From: Nocardioides caldifontis
Lineage (GTDB): Bacteria; Actinomycetota; Actinomycetes; Propionibacteriales; Nocardioidaceae
Length of the DNA stretch: 64,000 nucleotides
Assembly (NCBI RefSeq): GCF_008087345.1
Contig: NZ_ML701737.1
Span: 62,001 to 126,000, forward strand
Direction of reading: 5' to 3'
Shown here: in pieces, positions 26,507-34,197 of the stretch
Numbering within the stretch: the first letter of the stretch is position 1
Layout of the letters: each line of letters starts with the position of its first letter
Made by a program: the position numbers and the translations under genes
Notes under the pieces: generated by a model
Databases searched by the model: none
What the model saw: only the letters and a program-made list of their open reading frames with translations
Told to the model about the DNA's origin: nothing

Positions 26507-27045
26507 TAGCTGGCGGGCGCCCGACCGACCAGCGACGCCAGGTCGTACCACCACGACAGCCGGTGCGGCCGTCCGTCGTAGTCCTTGCGCTGGTTGGCGC
26601 CGCTCGTCCCGGGGAGCACGAAGACCTGCGCCTCGCCGACGTACCAGTCCTGGGGGCCGAGCCCGGGGCGACCGCGGCGGCCGAGCGACTTCGACGCCCA
26701 GTGCGCGGTGCCCTTGCTGGTGAAGGCGAGCCACTCCGGCTGCCAGGCCTCCACCTTCTCGACCAGCTCGTCGATCTCGACCCACGCCGGGTCCCAGTGG
26801 CCGACGAGGTCGGTGAGCCCGTAGCCGTGCTCGACGATGCGGGCGTCCTCCTCCGGCCGCAGCCGCGTCGGGGTCAGCCCGCTGAGGTGGAGCATCTCCC
26901 AGAAGTTGTTGCCCGGCGTCTCGTAGTAGTGGTCGCGGGTCTTGGTCGACTCCGCCCCCGCCATCCCGCAGAACACGACGAGTGGCTCGGGTCCGACGAT
27001 GTCGGGCAGCACCTCCATGGCCGCCAGCGTGGCAGGACGCGCCAA
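26506..27045 (-). CDS. mug: Mismatch-specific uracil-DNA glycosylase (Mug) family protein
   Basis: A 179-residue protein if it starts at TTG 27045, or 170 residues from ATG 27018; neither has a strong ribosome binding site. VVFCGMAGAES is the Mug/TDG active-site region, followed by HYYETPGNNFWEMLHLSGLTP, which matches the family's N-x-F-W-x-x-L block. LPGTSGANQRKDY near the C-terminus is the second catalytic-loop region. These enzymes remove uracil or thymine from G:U/G:T mismatches. The gene is oddly placed inside a catabolic block and is framed by inverted repeats. Its 3' end touches the left repeat array. Confidence 0.85.
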   Translation of the reverse strand: MARPATLAAMEVLPDIVGPEPLVVFCGMAGAESTKTRDHYYETPGNNFWEMLHLSGLTPTRLRPEEDARIVEHGYGLTDLVGHWDPAWVEIDELVEKVEAWQPEWLAFTSKGTAHWASKSLGRRGRPGLGPQDWYVGEAQVFVLPGTSGANQRKDYDGRPHRLSWWYDLASLVGRAPAS

Positions 27046-27088
27046 CTCGAGCCCGTCCGGCAGGAAAGACGCGCCGACTCGGCACCGA

Positions 27089-27140
27089 GTGAAGATGCGA
27101 CGACTCGGCCATGGTCAGCCGTGAAGATGCGACGGCTCGG
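27089..27140. repeat. Inverted repeat copies, right flank of the mug-like gene
   Basis: Two copies of the 20-nt element read GTGAAGATGCGACGACTCGG at 27089-27108 and GTGAAGATGCGACGGCTCGG at 27121-27140. They are the reverse complement of the core in the left array at 26401-26506. The unit spacing (32 nt) is the same as on the left. Confidence 0.85.
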
Positions 27141-27156
27141 CGGGGGCCGCGGAGGG

Positions 27157-27666
27157 TCAGGTGGTGGGGTCGTGCTCCTCGGCCACGGTCACGATGTGGC
27201 GCAGCGACTCGGTGAGCGTGGTGATGTCGGCGCCGGGGATGCCGGCGACGAGCTCGGCCTCGGCCCGGTTGAACTCGGGGTAGAGCTCCGCCATCAGCTC
27301 CTCACCCTTGTCGGAGAGCTGGAGCGAGACGAGCCGACGGTCGACGGCGGACGGCACCCGGTCGATCAGCCCACGGGCCACCAGTGTCTTGGTGACGCCG
27401 GTCAGCGTGGCCTTGGAGATGCCGACGCTCTCCGCGACGTGGCGGGTCTCCATCGAGCGCCACAGCCAGAGCAGCCACATGACGAGGAACCCGGTCCACG
27501 TCAGGTCGTGCGGCCGCAGCACGGTGTTGGTCAGGTGGCTCCGGGCGGCGTTGGCCGCCCGGTAGAGGCTCATGATCGCGTGGGCGGCGGGGAAGTCGAC
27601 GGCCAGCCTCCCGACCCGCTCCTGCGTCGCGCGCTCGGTCTCCTCCAGGGAGTGCTGGTCGGGCAT
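27157..27666 (-). CDS. MarR family transcriptional regulator
   Basis: A 169-residue winged-helix regulator. The recognition part is SMETRHVAESVGISKATLTGVTKTLVARGLIDRVPSAVDRRLVSLQLSDKG, including the D-x-R-[RL] wing, typical of MarR. The N-terminal helix is long and holds LYRAANAARSHLTNTVLRPHDLTWTGF, the usual dimer and ligand-pocket region. It lies 9 nt behind the acetoacetate decarboxylase-like gene and should be co-transcribed with it from the box C promoter, giving autoregulation. It is the only dedicated regulator in the 19.6-34.2 kb group, so it is the best candidate to bind the five CGTTNGGNNCCNNACGAT boxes. Aromatic ligands are common for this family. Confidence 0.92.
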   Translation of the reverse strand: MPDQHSLEETERATQERVGRLAVDFPAAHAIMSLYRAANAARSHLTNTVLRPHDLTWTGFLVMWLLWLWRSMETRHVAESVGISKATLTGVTKTLVARGLIDRVPSAVDRRLVSLQLSDKGEELMAELYPEFNRAEAELVAGIPGADITTLTESLRHIVTVAEEHDPTT

Positions 27667-27675
27667 GGGGCGACC

Positions 27676-28473
27676 CTACTCAGACAGCTTCGCGAGGGTA
27701 CGGCCGCCGTTCCAGGTCACGCCGACCTGGCGGTAGTAGCCGCCGATGACCTCGTCGACGCTGAGCCGGGACAGCTCCTCGGTCGGAGAGTCGAAGAGCC
27801 GCAGCTCGACGTCGCCGGACCAGGCCGGCCCGCCCTCGAACGACGCGCCCGCGGACTCGATCAGCTCGGCGTACGCGTCGCCACGGCCGTCGATCGAGGG
27901 GTACACGCGGTGGTGCGCCATCGGGTGCCCGTTGACGAAGCCGTTCGACGGCACCTCCTCGCGGAGCGTCAGCACCGCCTCGGCAAGCCGGCGGTCGCCC
28001 GCGGCGAGCGTCGCGCCGAAGACGCCGCCGACGGCGATCTGCGGGGCGGCCTGCGCGAACGGGTGCGGCCGGGTCTGCCACATCGAGCCGAGCTTCTTCG
28101 GGTAGCCCTGGTGCAGCCCGCGCAGGATCGCGAAGTCCTTGTCGACCCAGATGTAGACGCAGCGGGAGTACGTGCGGCCCTCGAACGAGCACCGCACCAC
28201 CACGAAGCACTCCTTGTACTGCGAGCGCACCGGGTCCAGCAGCTCCTCGCGCGAGCTCGAGCACGACTGCCAGTCCGCCCAGATCAGCGCGACCGCGCCC
28301 GGGTCCTCCTCGGCGAGCGACAGCGGCTCCGGGAGGAGCTCGGCCACCCGCGCTGGGTCGGTGCGGTACTCCACCGTCAGCAGGTCACCGGAGTAGGACC
28401 ACGGCGGACTCGGGATCAGGGACGCCTGACCGGTCGCCGTGCGCGGGTAGAAGAAGCCCTGCTGCTGCCCCAT
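27676..28473 (-). CDS. Acetoacetate decarboxylase family protein
   Basis: A 265-residue protein starting at ATG 28473. The segment ILRGLHQGYPKKLGSMWQTR keeps the adjacent lysine pair of acetoacetate decarboxylase, where the second partner lowers the pKa of the Schiff-base lysine. DLLTVEYRTDPARVAELLPEPL is the normal start of the fold. True acetoacetate decarboxylase is one option, but the family also has aldolase-dehydratases and others, so the substrate is open. It is upstream of marR in the same operon and has operator box C 21 nt before its start. A beta-keto acid or enol intermediate of ring cleavage is a reasonable substrate. Confidence 0.85.
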   Translation of the reverse strand: MGQQQGFFYPRTATGQASLIPSPPWSYSGDLLTVEYRTDPARVAELLPEPLSLAEEDPGAVALIWADWQSCSSSREELLDPVRSQYKECFVVVRCSFEGRTYSRCVYIWVDKDFAILRGLHQGYPKKLGSMWQTRPHPFAQAAPQIAVGGVFGATLAAGDRRLAEAVLTLREEVPSNGFVNGHPMAHHRVYPSIDGRGDAYAELIESAGASFEGGPAWSGDVELRLFDSPTEELSRLSVDEVIGGYYRQVGVTWNGGRTLAKLSE

Positions 28474-28493
28474 CCGGAGCCCTCCTCAAAGGT

Positions 28494-28511
28494 CGTTAGG
28501 GACCGTACGAT
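28494..28511. promoter_or_regulatory. MarR-type operator box C
   Basis: CGTTAGGGACCGTACGAT lies 21 nt upstream of the acetoacetate decarboxylase-like gene and on the other side faces the glutamine synthetase-like gene. It contains TACGAT on the plus strand as a possible -10 element for the latter. Confidence 0.75.
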
Positions 28512-28564
28512 AGCCCGGGAAGCGGGACTTCGGAACCTCTTGCGTGGCCCGGGTCACGTGTTAC

Positions 28565-28582
28565 TGTTCGGGCCCGAACGAT
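28565..28582. promoter_or_regulatory. MarR-type operator box D
   Basis: TGTTCGGGCCCGAACGAT has a perfect 14-nt palindromic core (GTTCGGGCCCGAAC). It ends 4 nt before the AGGAGG of the glutamine synthetase-like gene and is 71 nt from box C, giving this divergent region two sites like the one at 21.2 kb. Confidence 0.75.
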
Positions 28583-28598
28583 TGCCAGGAGGACGCCT

Positions 28599-29948
28599 GT
28601 GGCGCACTTCGACACCAGCGGGCTGCAGCCCGCCGCGGACCGGCTCGCTGCGGAGGGCATCGACGTCGTCCGCATCGGATACGCCGACCTGATCGGCACC
28701 GACCGCGGTCGCGACGTGCTCGTCAACCACTTCGCGCGCACGGTGAGCAGCGGCGTGGCCTTCTGCCGCTCGGTGCTGGGGACCACCCCGCGCGGCGGCG
28801 TGGTGGACATCGAGGGCGGGTTGAGCGACGGGCTCCCTGACATCCTCGCCTTCCCCGACGTCAGCACGCTGCTCCCCGTGCCGTGGGAACCGGGCGTCGC
28901 GCACGCGATCGCCGACCTCTACAACGCCGACGGCACACCGGCCGAGGACAGCCCGCGCCACGTCCTCCGGACGATCGTCGAGCAGTTCGAGGAGCTCGAC
29001 ATGGTCCCGATGGTCGGCCCCGAGCTGGAGTTCTACCTGCTCGAGCAGGATGACTCCCACCAGGGCTGGAAGCGGTACGGCGAGGGCACCGGCAACGTCT
29101 ACGTCGCCGGGCTGAAGGGCGACCCGCAGAACGTGCTGCTGGACTCCCTCCGCCAGCTGGGCAAGTACGGCATCGACGTCGTCGCGGCGAACCACGAGTT
29201 CAGCTCCGGCCAGTTCGAGATCAACCTCTGGCACGGCCCGGCCCTCGACGCCGCCGACCGCGCCCACCGGTTCAAGGCCGCCGTCAAGGAGCTGGCCCGC
29301 AAGCTCGGCCACCTCGCGACGTTCATGCCGAAGCCGTTCAACGACGAGGGCGGCTCCGGCTTCCACCTGCACTTCTCGATGTGGAGCCCGGACGACCGGC
29401 CGCTCTTCGACGACCCGAGCGCGCCGGACGGGCTCTCCGAGGTCGCCCGCCACGCCATCGGCGGCATCCTCGCGCACGCCCCCGCGCTCGCCGCGCTCTC
29501 GAACCCGACGATCAACTCCTACAAGCGGTTCGGGCCGGACACGCTCGCCCCGTGGCTGATCGACTGGGGGCTCGACAACCGCAGCGCGATGGTGCGGATC
29601 CCGCCGGAGCGCGGCTCCTCGGCGCGGCTCGAGCTCCGGCTCGGCGACTCCAGCGCCAACCCCTACCTCGCCACCGCCGCCCTGCTGGCCGGCGCGCTCC
29701 TCGGCGTGCGGAACAAGATCGAGCCGCCGGAGGCGCTCGTGGGCTACGGCTACGACACCGCGAAGGCCGACATGCTCCCGACCAGCCTGTCCGAGGCGCT
29801 CGACGCCCTCGAGCAGGACAAGGAGGTCTGCGAGGTGCTCGGGTCGCGCTTCGTGGCGGCTTTCCTCGCCTACAAGCGCGACGAGATCACCCGCTTCAAC
29901 TCCTGGATCACCGACTGGGAGTTCCAGGAGTACACGTACCACATCTGA
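28599..29948 (+). CDS. Glutamine synthetase-like gamma-glutamyl-amine ligase
   Basis: A 449-residue protein from GTG 28599 behind a strong AGGAGG. It has the glutamine synthetase catalytic set: VGPELEFYL and ANHEFSSGQFEINL (metal-binding Glu), GSGFHLHFSMW (His), NPTINSYKRF, NRSAMVRIPPERG and LELRLGDSSANPYL. The beta-grasp N-terminus is short, and regulatory adenylylation features of GlnA are not evident. This fits the PuuA/IpuC/GlnA-like group that joins glutamate to amines. It begins an operon with the P450 gene (41 nt gap) under boxes C and D. Because two amidotransferase-fold hydrolases and an APC permease share the boxes, a gamma-glutamyl-amine route is likely. The amine is unknown. Confidence 0.87.
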   Translation: MAHFDTSGLQPAADRLAAEGIDVVRIGYADLIGTDRGRDVLVNHFARTVSSGVAFCRSVLGTTPRGGVVDIEGGLSDGLPDILAFPDVSTLLPVPWEPGVAHAIADLYNADGTPAEDSPRHVLRTIVEQFEELDMVPMVGPELEFYLLEQDDSHQGWKRYGEGTGNVYVAGLKGDPQNVLLDSLRQLGKYGIDVVAANHEFSSGQFEINLWHGPALDAADRAHRFKAAVKELARKLGHLATFMPKPFNDEGGSGFHLHFSMWSPDDRPLFDDPSAPDGLSEVARHAIGGILAHAPALAALSNPTINSYKRFGPDTLAPWLIDWGLDNRSAMVRIPPERGSSARLELRLGDSSANPYLATAALLAGALLGVRNKIEPPEALVGYGYDTAKADMLPTSLSEALDALEQDKEVCEVLGSRFVAAFLAYKRDEITRFNSWITDWEFQEYTYHI

Positions 29949-29989
29949 CAGCCACCCAGGACGACTGCGCTGCAGCACCAGGAGGACCG

Positions 29990-31255
29990 ATGCCCCAGCA
30001 CCCGCCCGTACCTCTGGACGAGGTCGACCTCGCCGACATCGACGGCTTCGCCGACGGCCGCGGCTTCGCGATGTTCGACACGCTGCGCCGCGAGGACCCG
30101 GTGCACTGGAACCCCGAGCCGGCGCCGAACCACGGGTTCTGGGCCGTCACGAGGTACGACGACATCTGGGCCGTCGACAAGGACAGCGAGACCTTCACCT
30201 CCACGGAGTTCGTCAACCTCGAGGAGGTCCCCGAGGAGCTCCGCGAGAAGCGGCGTTCGCTGCTGGAGATGGACGGCGAGCGGCACTTCGCGCTGCGGAA
30301 GCTGATCGTCCGCGAGTTCACCCCGCGCAACCTGATGAAGAACTACGAGACGTTCCTCCGGGCGCTGACGCGGGAGACCATCGACAACGCGCTGCAGCAG
30401 GACGAGTTCGACTTCGTCGAGAAGGTCAGCGCGGACTTCCCGATCCAGGTGCTCGCACGGCTGCTCGACGTCCCGCGCGAGGACACCAAGCAGCTGATCG
30501 CGTGGGGCAACGAGTTCGTCGGGAACACCGACCCCGACTACGCCAAGGTGCTCGCCGACTCCGAGGAGGGCGAGAAGTACAACCACCTGCCGTTCCGCTC
30601 CCCCACCGTGCAGGAGGTCTGGGACTACGGCACCGAGCTCCGCGACCAGCGACGGGGCGGCGACGGCAACGACCTGATCAGCCAGCTGACCAACAAGGTG
30701 CCCGAGGACGGCATCCCGCTCAGCGACAACGACTTCAACCAGTACTTCACGCTGCTGGTGATCGCCGGCAACGAGACGACCCGCCACGCGATCAGCTCCA
30801 CCATGCTCGCCCTGATCGAGCAGCCGGACCAGCTGCGGCTCTTGCAGCAGCAGCCGGAGCTGATCCCGAACGCGGTCGAGGAGTTCCTCCGCTGGGCCTC
30901 GCCGGTCTACCACTTCCGCCGCACCGCGACCCGCGACGTCGAGCTCGGCGGCAAGCAGATCAAGAAGGGCGACAAGGTCGTCATGTGGTTCCCCTCGGGC
31001 AACCGCGACGAGTCGGTCTTCCCCGACCCCTACAAGCTCGACGTGACGCGCACGAACGTCGACCACATGACGTTCGGCAAGGGCAGCCCGCACCTGTGCC
31101 TGGGCAACAACCTGGCACGCATGGAGATCCGGCTGATGTTCGAGGAGCTCCTCCCCCGTCTCAGGGAGATCGAGCTCACCGGCGAGGTCAAGCGGGTGCG
31201 GTCGAACTTCGTCAACGGCATCAAGAAGATGCCGGTGCGGGTCGAGGCCGCCTGA
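29990..31255 (+). CDS. Cytochrome P450
   Basis: A 421-residue soluble bacterial P450 from ATG 29990, with GGAGG 5 nt upstream. The heme Cys is C370 in FGKGSPHLCLGNNLAR. The I-helix is LLVIAGNETTRHAIS, with the acid-Thr pair at residues 262-264 (ETT). The ExxR helix is in the EEFLRW region near residue 300. No ferredoxin or reductase is fused, and the nearest electron carrier is the reductase at 32.4 kb. Such enzymes hydroxylate or O/N-demethylate; the latter would release formaldehyde, for which a mycothiol-dependent dehydrogenase is present at 36.8 kb. Confidence 0.92.
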   Translation: MPQHPPVPLDEVDLADIDGFADGRGFAMFDTLRREDPVHWNPEPAPNHGFWAVTRYDDIWAVDKDSETFTSTEFVNLEEVPEELREKRRSLLEMDGERHFALRKLIVREFTPRNLMKNYETFLRALTRETIDNALQQDEFDFVEKVSADFPIQVLARLLDVPREDTKQLIAWGNEFVGNTDPDYAKVLADSEEGEKYNHLPFRSPTVQEVWDYGTELRDQRRGGDGNDLISQLTNKVPEDGIPLSDNDFNQYFTLLVIAGNETTRHAISSTMLALIEQPDQLRLLQQQPELIPNAVEEFLRWASPVYHFRRTATRDVELGGKQIKKGDKVVMWFPSGNRDESVFPDPYKLDVTRTNVDHMTFGKGSPHLCLGNNLARMEIRLMFEELLPRLREIELTGEVKRVRSNFVNGIKKMPVRVEAA

Positions 31256-31262
31256 CCAGCAG

Positions 31263-31329
31263 CTGACACAGCATCACCGGGCGTTTCCGGTCACTCGGTG
31301 ACTGGGAACGCCCGGTGATCGCTTGTCAG
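31263..31329. terminator. Bidirectional terminator between P450 and Rieske-like gene
   Basis: A large inverted repeat. Inner arms ATCACCGGGCGTT and AACGCCCGGTGAT (31273-31285 and 31307-31319) enclose a second small palindrome GGTCACTCGGTGACT. Outer CTGACA/TGTCAG arms add to the stem. It sits exactly between two convergent stop codons and can terminate both strands. Confidence 0.85.
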
Positions 31330-31330
31330 G

Positions 31331-32401
31331 TCAGCGGGTGCCGGTCTCGTCGGCGACGAGCCGGTCCATGATCCGGCGCACCTGGACCGCGGCGGCGTCG
31401 GCGGCGACGAGCACGTCGGCGCGCGGGCCGTCCTCGGACACAATGCGCTGCATGTCCTCGAGGGCCTCACGGACGGCGCGGTAGTAGCCGTCCATCAGCG
31501 GCGTGAGCGTGCCGGTGGCCGCCGAGGAGTCGGCGAAGTTCCGGCTGACCCGCCAGACGTGGCGGGTGGAGGTCTCGTCCACCGGGGTCAGCGCGTGGGT
31601 GAAGACGAAGCTCGCGCGCCCCTCGGGGGTGTCCGCGTGCCACCGGTCGACCCACAGTCCGGGTGACAAGAACTCACCCTCCTCCCGCTGCGGGTATGCC
31701 TCGTCGGCCGGGACGCCGAGCATCGGCGCCTGCCACGCGGGGACCGGGACGGGTGGGTACTGCCGGGCGAACGACATCCCGGTCTCGCTGACGGTGACCT
31801 CGAGCGGCGGCATCGGACCGGCGACGAGGGCCGGCGGAGCGACCTCCGGCCGCACGTGCGCGACGTGGGTGATGTCGGAGAAGTTGTCGAGGAGCAGCCG
31901 GAGCGGCGCCTGGGTGACCCAGCTGTCGCCGAAGGTCACCCACTCGGGGTCCTGCAGCCACGGCGCCTGCGGCGGGGGCCGGAGCCGGGCCAGGTTGGGG
32001 TCGCCGGTCCAGACCCAGACGAACGACCCGTCGTCGTGCACGGGGAAGGCCCGCACGCGCGCACCGATCGGCACGTTCGCCTGCGTGGGTACGGCGACGC
32101 AGCGGCCGTCCGGGGCGTAGCGGAACCCGGTGTAGCCGGCCACGATGTCGTCGCCCTCGAGCCGCCCGCTGCTCAGCGGCACCGGACGGTGGGCGCACCG
32201 GTCCTCGAGCGCGACGGCGTCGCCGGCGACGGTGCGGTAGACGACGACCCGGTTCCCGAGCATCCGTCGGGAGAGCGGCGCGCGGCCCACCTCGTCGCTG
32301 GTCGCGGCGGCGTACCACGCGTTGTGGGGTACGTCGACGCAGCGACGTCGCGGCTGGGCCGTCGTGTCGGCGGGGCTGGTGGGCACGGTCGAGATCCTCA
32401 T
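31331..32401 (-). CDS. Rieske-type oxygenase homologue with degenerate Rieske and iron sites
   Basis: A 356-residue protein clearly related to vanillate O-demethylase oxygenase (VanA) subunits: NAWYAAATSDEV, LGNRVVVYRTVAGDAVALEDRCAHR, then FRYAPDGRCVAVPTQANVP and FVWVWTGDP. The first Rieske pair is present (C69, H71), but the second CxxH reads A88-G-Y-T91, so half of the 2Fe-2S ligands are missing. In the mononuclear iron region, DNFSDITHVAHVRPEV has D176 and H179, but the second His position of HxxxxH is R184. The frame is intact and family-like on both sides. A GAGGAG lies before ATG 32401. It follows its reductase gene by 11 nt. Normal Rieske activity is unlikely as written; a non-redox or altered role is possible. 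Confidence 0.85.
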   Translation of the reverse strand: MRISTVPTSPADTTAQPRRRCVDVPHNAWYAAATSDEVGRAPLSRRMLGNRVVVYRTVAGDAVALEDRCAHRPVPLSSGRLEGDDIVAGYTGFRYAPDGRCVAVPTQANVPIGARVRAFPVHDDGSFVWVWTGDPNLARLRPPPQAPWLQDPEWVTFGDSWVTQAPLRLLLDNFSDITHVAHVRPEVAPPALVAGPMPPLEVTVSETGMSFARQYPPVPVPAWQAPMLGVPADEAYPQREEGEFLSPGLWVDRWHADTPEGRASFVFTHALTPVDETSTRHVWRVSRNFADSSAATGTLTPLMDGYYRAVREALEDMQRIVSEDGPRADVLVAADAAAVQVRRIMDRLVADETGTR

Positions 32402-32412
32402 CCCCGGGCTCC

Positions 32413-33381
32413 TCAGGCGTCCAGGACCAGGCGGGCCCCGCGGCAGCGGGACACGCAGACCATCATGACCTCGCCCGACTCCTGCTCGTCGGGGTCGAGG
32501 ACGGAGTCGCGGTGGTCGATCTCCCCCTCGACGACCTCGGTCTCGCAGGTGCCGCAGGTGCCCTCCATGCAGGAGGCGAGCACCGAGACGCCGGCGTCGC
32601 GCATCGCCTGGAGGACCGACTTGTCCTCCGGCACGGTCGTCGTGATGCCGGAGCGCTGGAGCACCAGCTCGAAGGCGGTGTCGGCGCCCTCGCGCTCGAC
32701 GGCCTTGGGCGAGAACCGCTCGAGGTGCAGCGCGCCGGACGGCCAGCTCGCGCACCGCTCCTCCACCGCCTGCAGCAGCGGCTCCGGGCCGCAGCAGTAG
32801 ACCAGCGTGCGGTCGTCGGGCGACCCCAGGATCGTCGCCAGGTCGAGCAGCCCGGCCTCGTCCTGCGGGACCACGGTCACCCGGTCGCCGTACTGCTCGA
32901 GCCGGTCGAGGTAGGCCATCGAGGAGCGGGTGCGTCCGCCGTAGTGCAGGTGCCAGTCGGCGCCGGCCGCGTCGGCCTCCTCGATCATCGGCAGCAGCGG
33001 CGTGATCCCGATGCCGCCGGCAACGAAGAGGTAGCGCGGCGCGCTCACCAGCGGGAAGTGGTTGCGGGGGCCCCGGATCCGCACGGTCGCGCCCGGGGTG
33101 AGCTCGTGGACGCGCTTGGAGCCGCCGCGGGTGTCGGGCGCGAGGAGCACGGCGACCTTGAGCGCGGAGGGGTCCGCGGGGCTGCCGCAGAGGGAGTACT
33201 GCCGGACCGTGTCGTGGTCGAGCACGAGGTCGATGTGGGCCCCCGGTGTCCAACCCGGCAGCGCGAGCCCGTCGGGATGTGCCATCGTCACCTCGACGAC
33301 GTCCTCGGCCGGTCGGGTGACCGCGGTGACGACCACGTCGGCCTCGTACTCGTTGACGACGGTCGGTGTCGGTGAGGTCAT
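32413..33381 (-). CDS. PDR/VanB-type oxygenase reductase (FMN or FAD, NAD, 2Fe-2S)
   Basis: A 322-residue class IA-type reductase. It has the flavin motif RQYSLCGSP (residues 60-68), the NAD-binding FVAGGIGITPLLPM (119-132) and CCGPEPL. The C-terminal plant-type ferredoxin domain has C271, C276, C279 and C309 in CMEGTCGTCE...MMVCVSRC. All iron-sulfur ligands are present, in contrast to the partner oxygenase. It moves electrons from NAD(P)H to an oxygenase. Partners could be the Rieske-like protein or the P450. Box E lies 45 nt before its start at 33381. Confidence 0.9.
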   Translation of the reverse strand: MTSPTPTVVNEYEADVVVTAVTRPAEDVVEVTMAHPDGLALPGWTPGAHIDLVLDHDTVRQYSLCGSPADPSALKVAVLLAPDTRGGSKRVHELTPGATVRIRGPRNHFPLVSAPRYLFVAGGIGITPLLPMIEEADAAGADWHLHYGGRTRSSMAYLDRLEQYGDRVTVVPQDEAGLLDLATILGSPDDRTLVYCCGPEPLLQAVEERCASWPSGALHLERFSPKAVEREGADTAFELVLQRSGITTTVPEDKSVLQAMRDAGVSVLASCMEGTCGTCETEVVEGEIDHRDSVLDPDEQESGEVMMVCVSRCRGARLVLDA

Positions 33382-33425
33382 GAGGGTGGCTCCGGTGGGA
33401 TGTCGTCGCGCGCCCGCCGCGCAAC

Positions 33426-33443
33426 CGTTAGGATCCGAACGAT
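33426..33443. promoter_or_regulatory. MarR-type operator box E
   Basis: CGTTAGGATCCGAACGAT lies in the 96-nt divergent region between the reductase gene (minus) and the amidotransferase-fold gene (plus), 45 and 35 nt from the two starts. It is the fifth copy of the consensus. Confidence 0.75.
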
Positions 33444-33477
33444 AACGCCGTCCCCGACAGCCCACAAGGAGGCCTCC

Positions 33478-34194
33478 ATGCGAGCCCTGGTGATCCAGCA
33501 CGACCACGTGTCACCCCCCGGGCTGGTCGGCGAGCGCCTCGTGGAGCGCGGCTACGACCTCGTCGAGCACCAGGTCGTGCCCGAGGAGAGCTTCTTCGCC
33601 CCGGGCGTCGAGACGGAGTTCCCCGACCCGCGCGAGTTCGACCTCGTCGTCCCGATGGGGTCGCCGTGGCCGGTCTACGACACCGAGCTGATCGGCTCGT
33701 GGGTGAAGCCCGAGATGGAGCTGCTCCGCGAGGCCGACGAGGCCGGCGTGCCGGTGCTCGGCCTCTGCTTCGGCGGCCAGCTGCTGGCCGCCACCCACGG
33801 CGGCCGCGTCGAGCGCGGCGAGCAGGCCGAGCTCGGCTGGGTGCACGACATCGTCACCGACGACCCGGCCCTGGTCCCCCAGGGCCCGTGGTTCGAGTGG
33901 CACTACGACCGGTGGCACGTCCCGCCGGGCGCGAAGGAGGTCGCGCGCAACGACGTCGCGTCGCAGGCCTTCGTGCTCCGCCGCAACCTCGCGCTGCAGT
34001 TCCACCCCGAGCTCGACCCCGCGATGCTCGAGGGGTGGCTGACCAACGGCGGCGCGGACGAGCTCGAGCGGGCCGGGCTGGTCCTCGACGAGGTGCGCGC
34101 GGTCACCGAGCAGCAGCTGCCGGCGGTCCGGCTGCGCACGCACGCGCTGGTCGACGCGTTCCTCGAGCGGGTCGCCGCCGGCCCGCTGACCTGA
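33478..34194 (+). CDS. Class I glutamine amidotransferase-like hydrolase (GMP synthase type)
   Basis: A 238-residue stand-alone GATase1 domain from ATG 33478 with AAGGAGG at 5 nt. The nucleophile is C97 in LGLCFGGQLLA, and the His-Glu pair is in LQFHPELDP. No synthase domain is attached. In aniline degradation operons a similar free domain hydrolyses the gamma-glutamylated amine made by a glutamine synthetase-like enzyme. The same logic fits here, as box E puts it in the same putative regulon. Its stop is 3 nt from the convergent sigma factor gene. Confidence 0.87.
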   Translation: MRALVIQHDHVSPPGLVGERLVERGYDLVEHQVVPEESFFAPGVETEFPDPREFDLVVPMGSPWPVYDTELIGSWVKPEMELLREADEAGVPVLGLCFGGQLLAATHGGRVERGEQAELGWVHDIVTDDPALVPQGPWFEWHYDRWHVPPGAKEVARNDVASQAFVLRRNLALQFHPELDPAMLEGWLTNGGADELERAGLVLDEVRAVTEQQLPAVRLRTHALVDAFLERVAAGPLT

Positions 34195-34197
34195 GGC

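Noticed and set aside
31331-32401. Loss of Rieske ligands as a frameshift or sequencing artefact
   Set aside because: The frame is continuous through typical VanA-like sequence on both sides, and each changed ligand codon differs from Cys or His at two bases.
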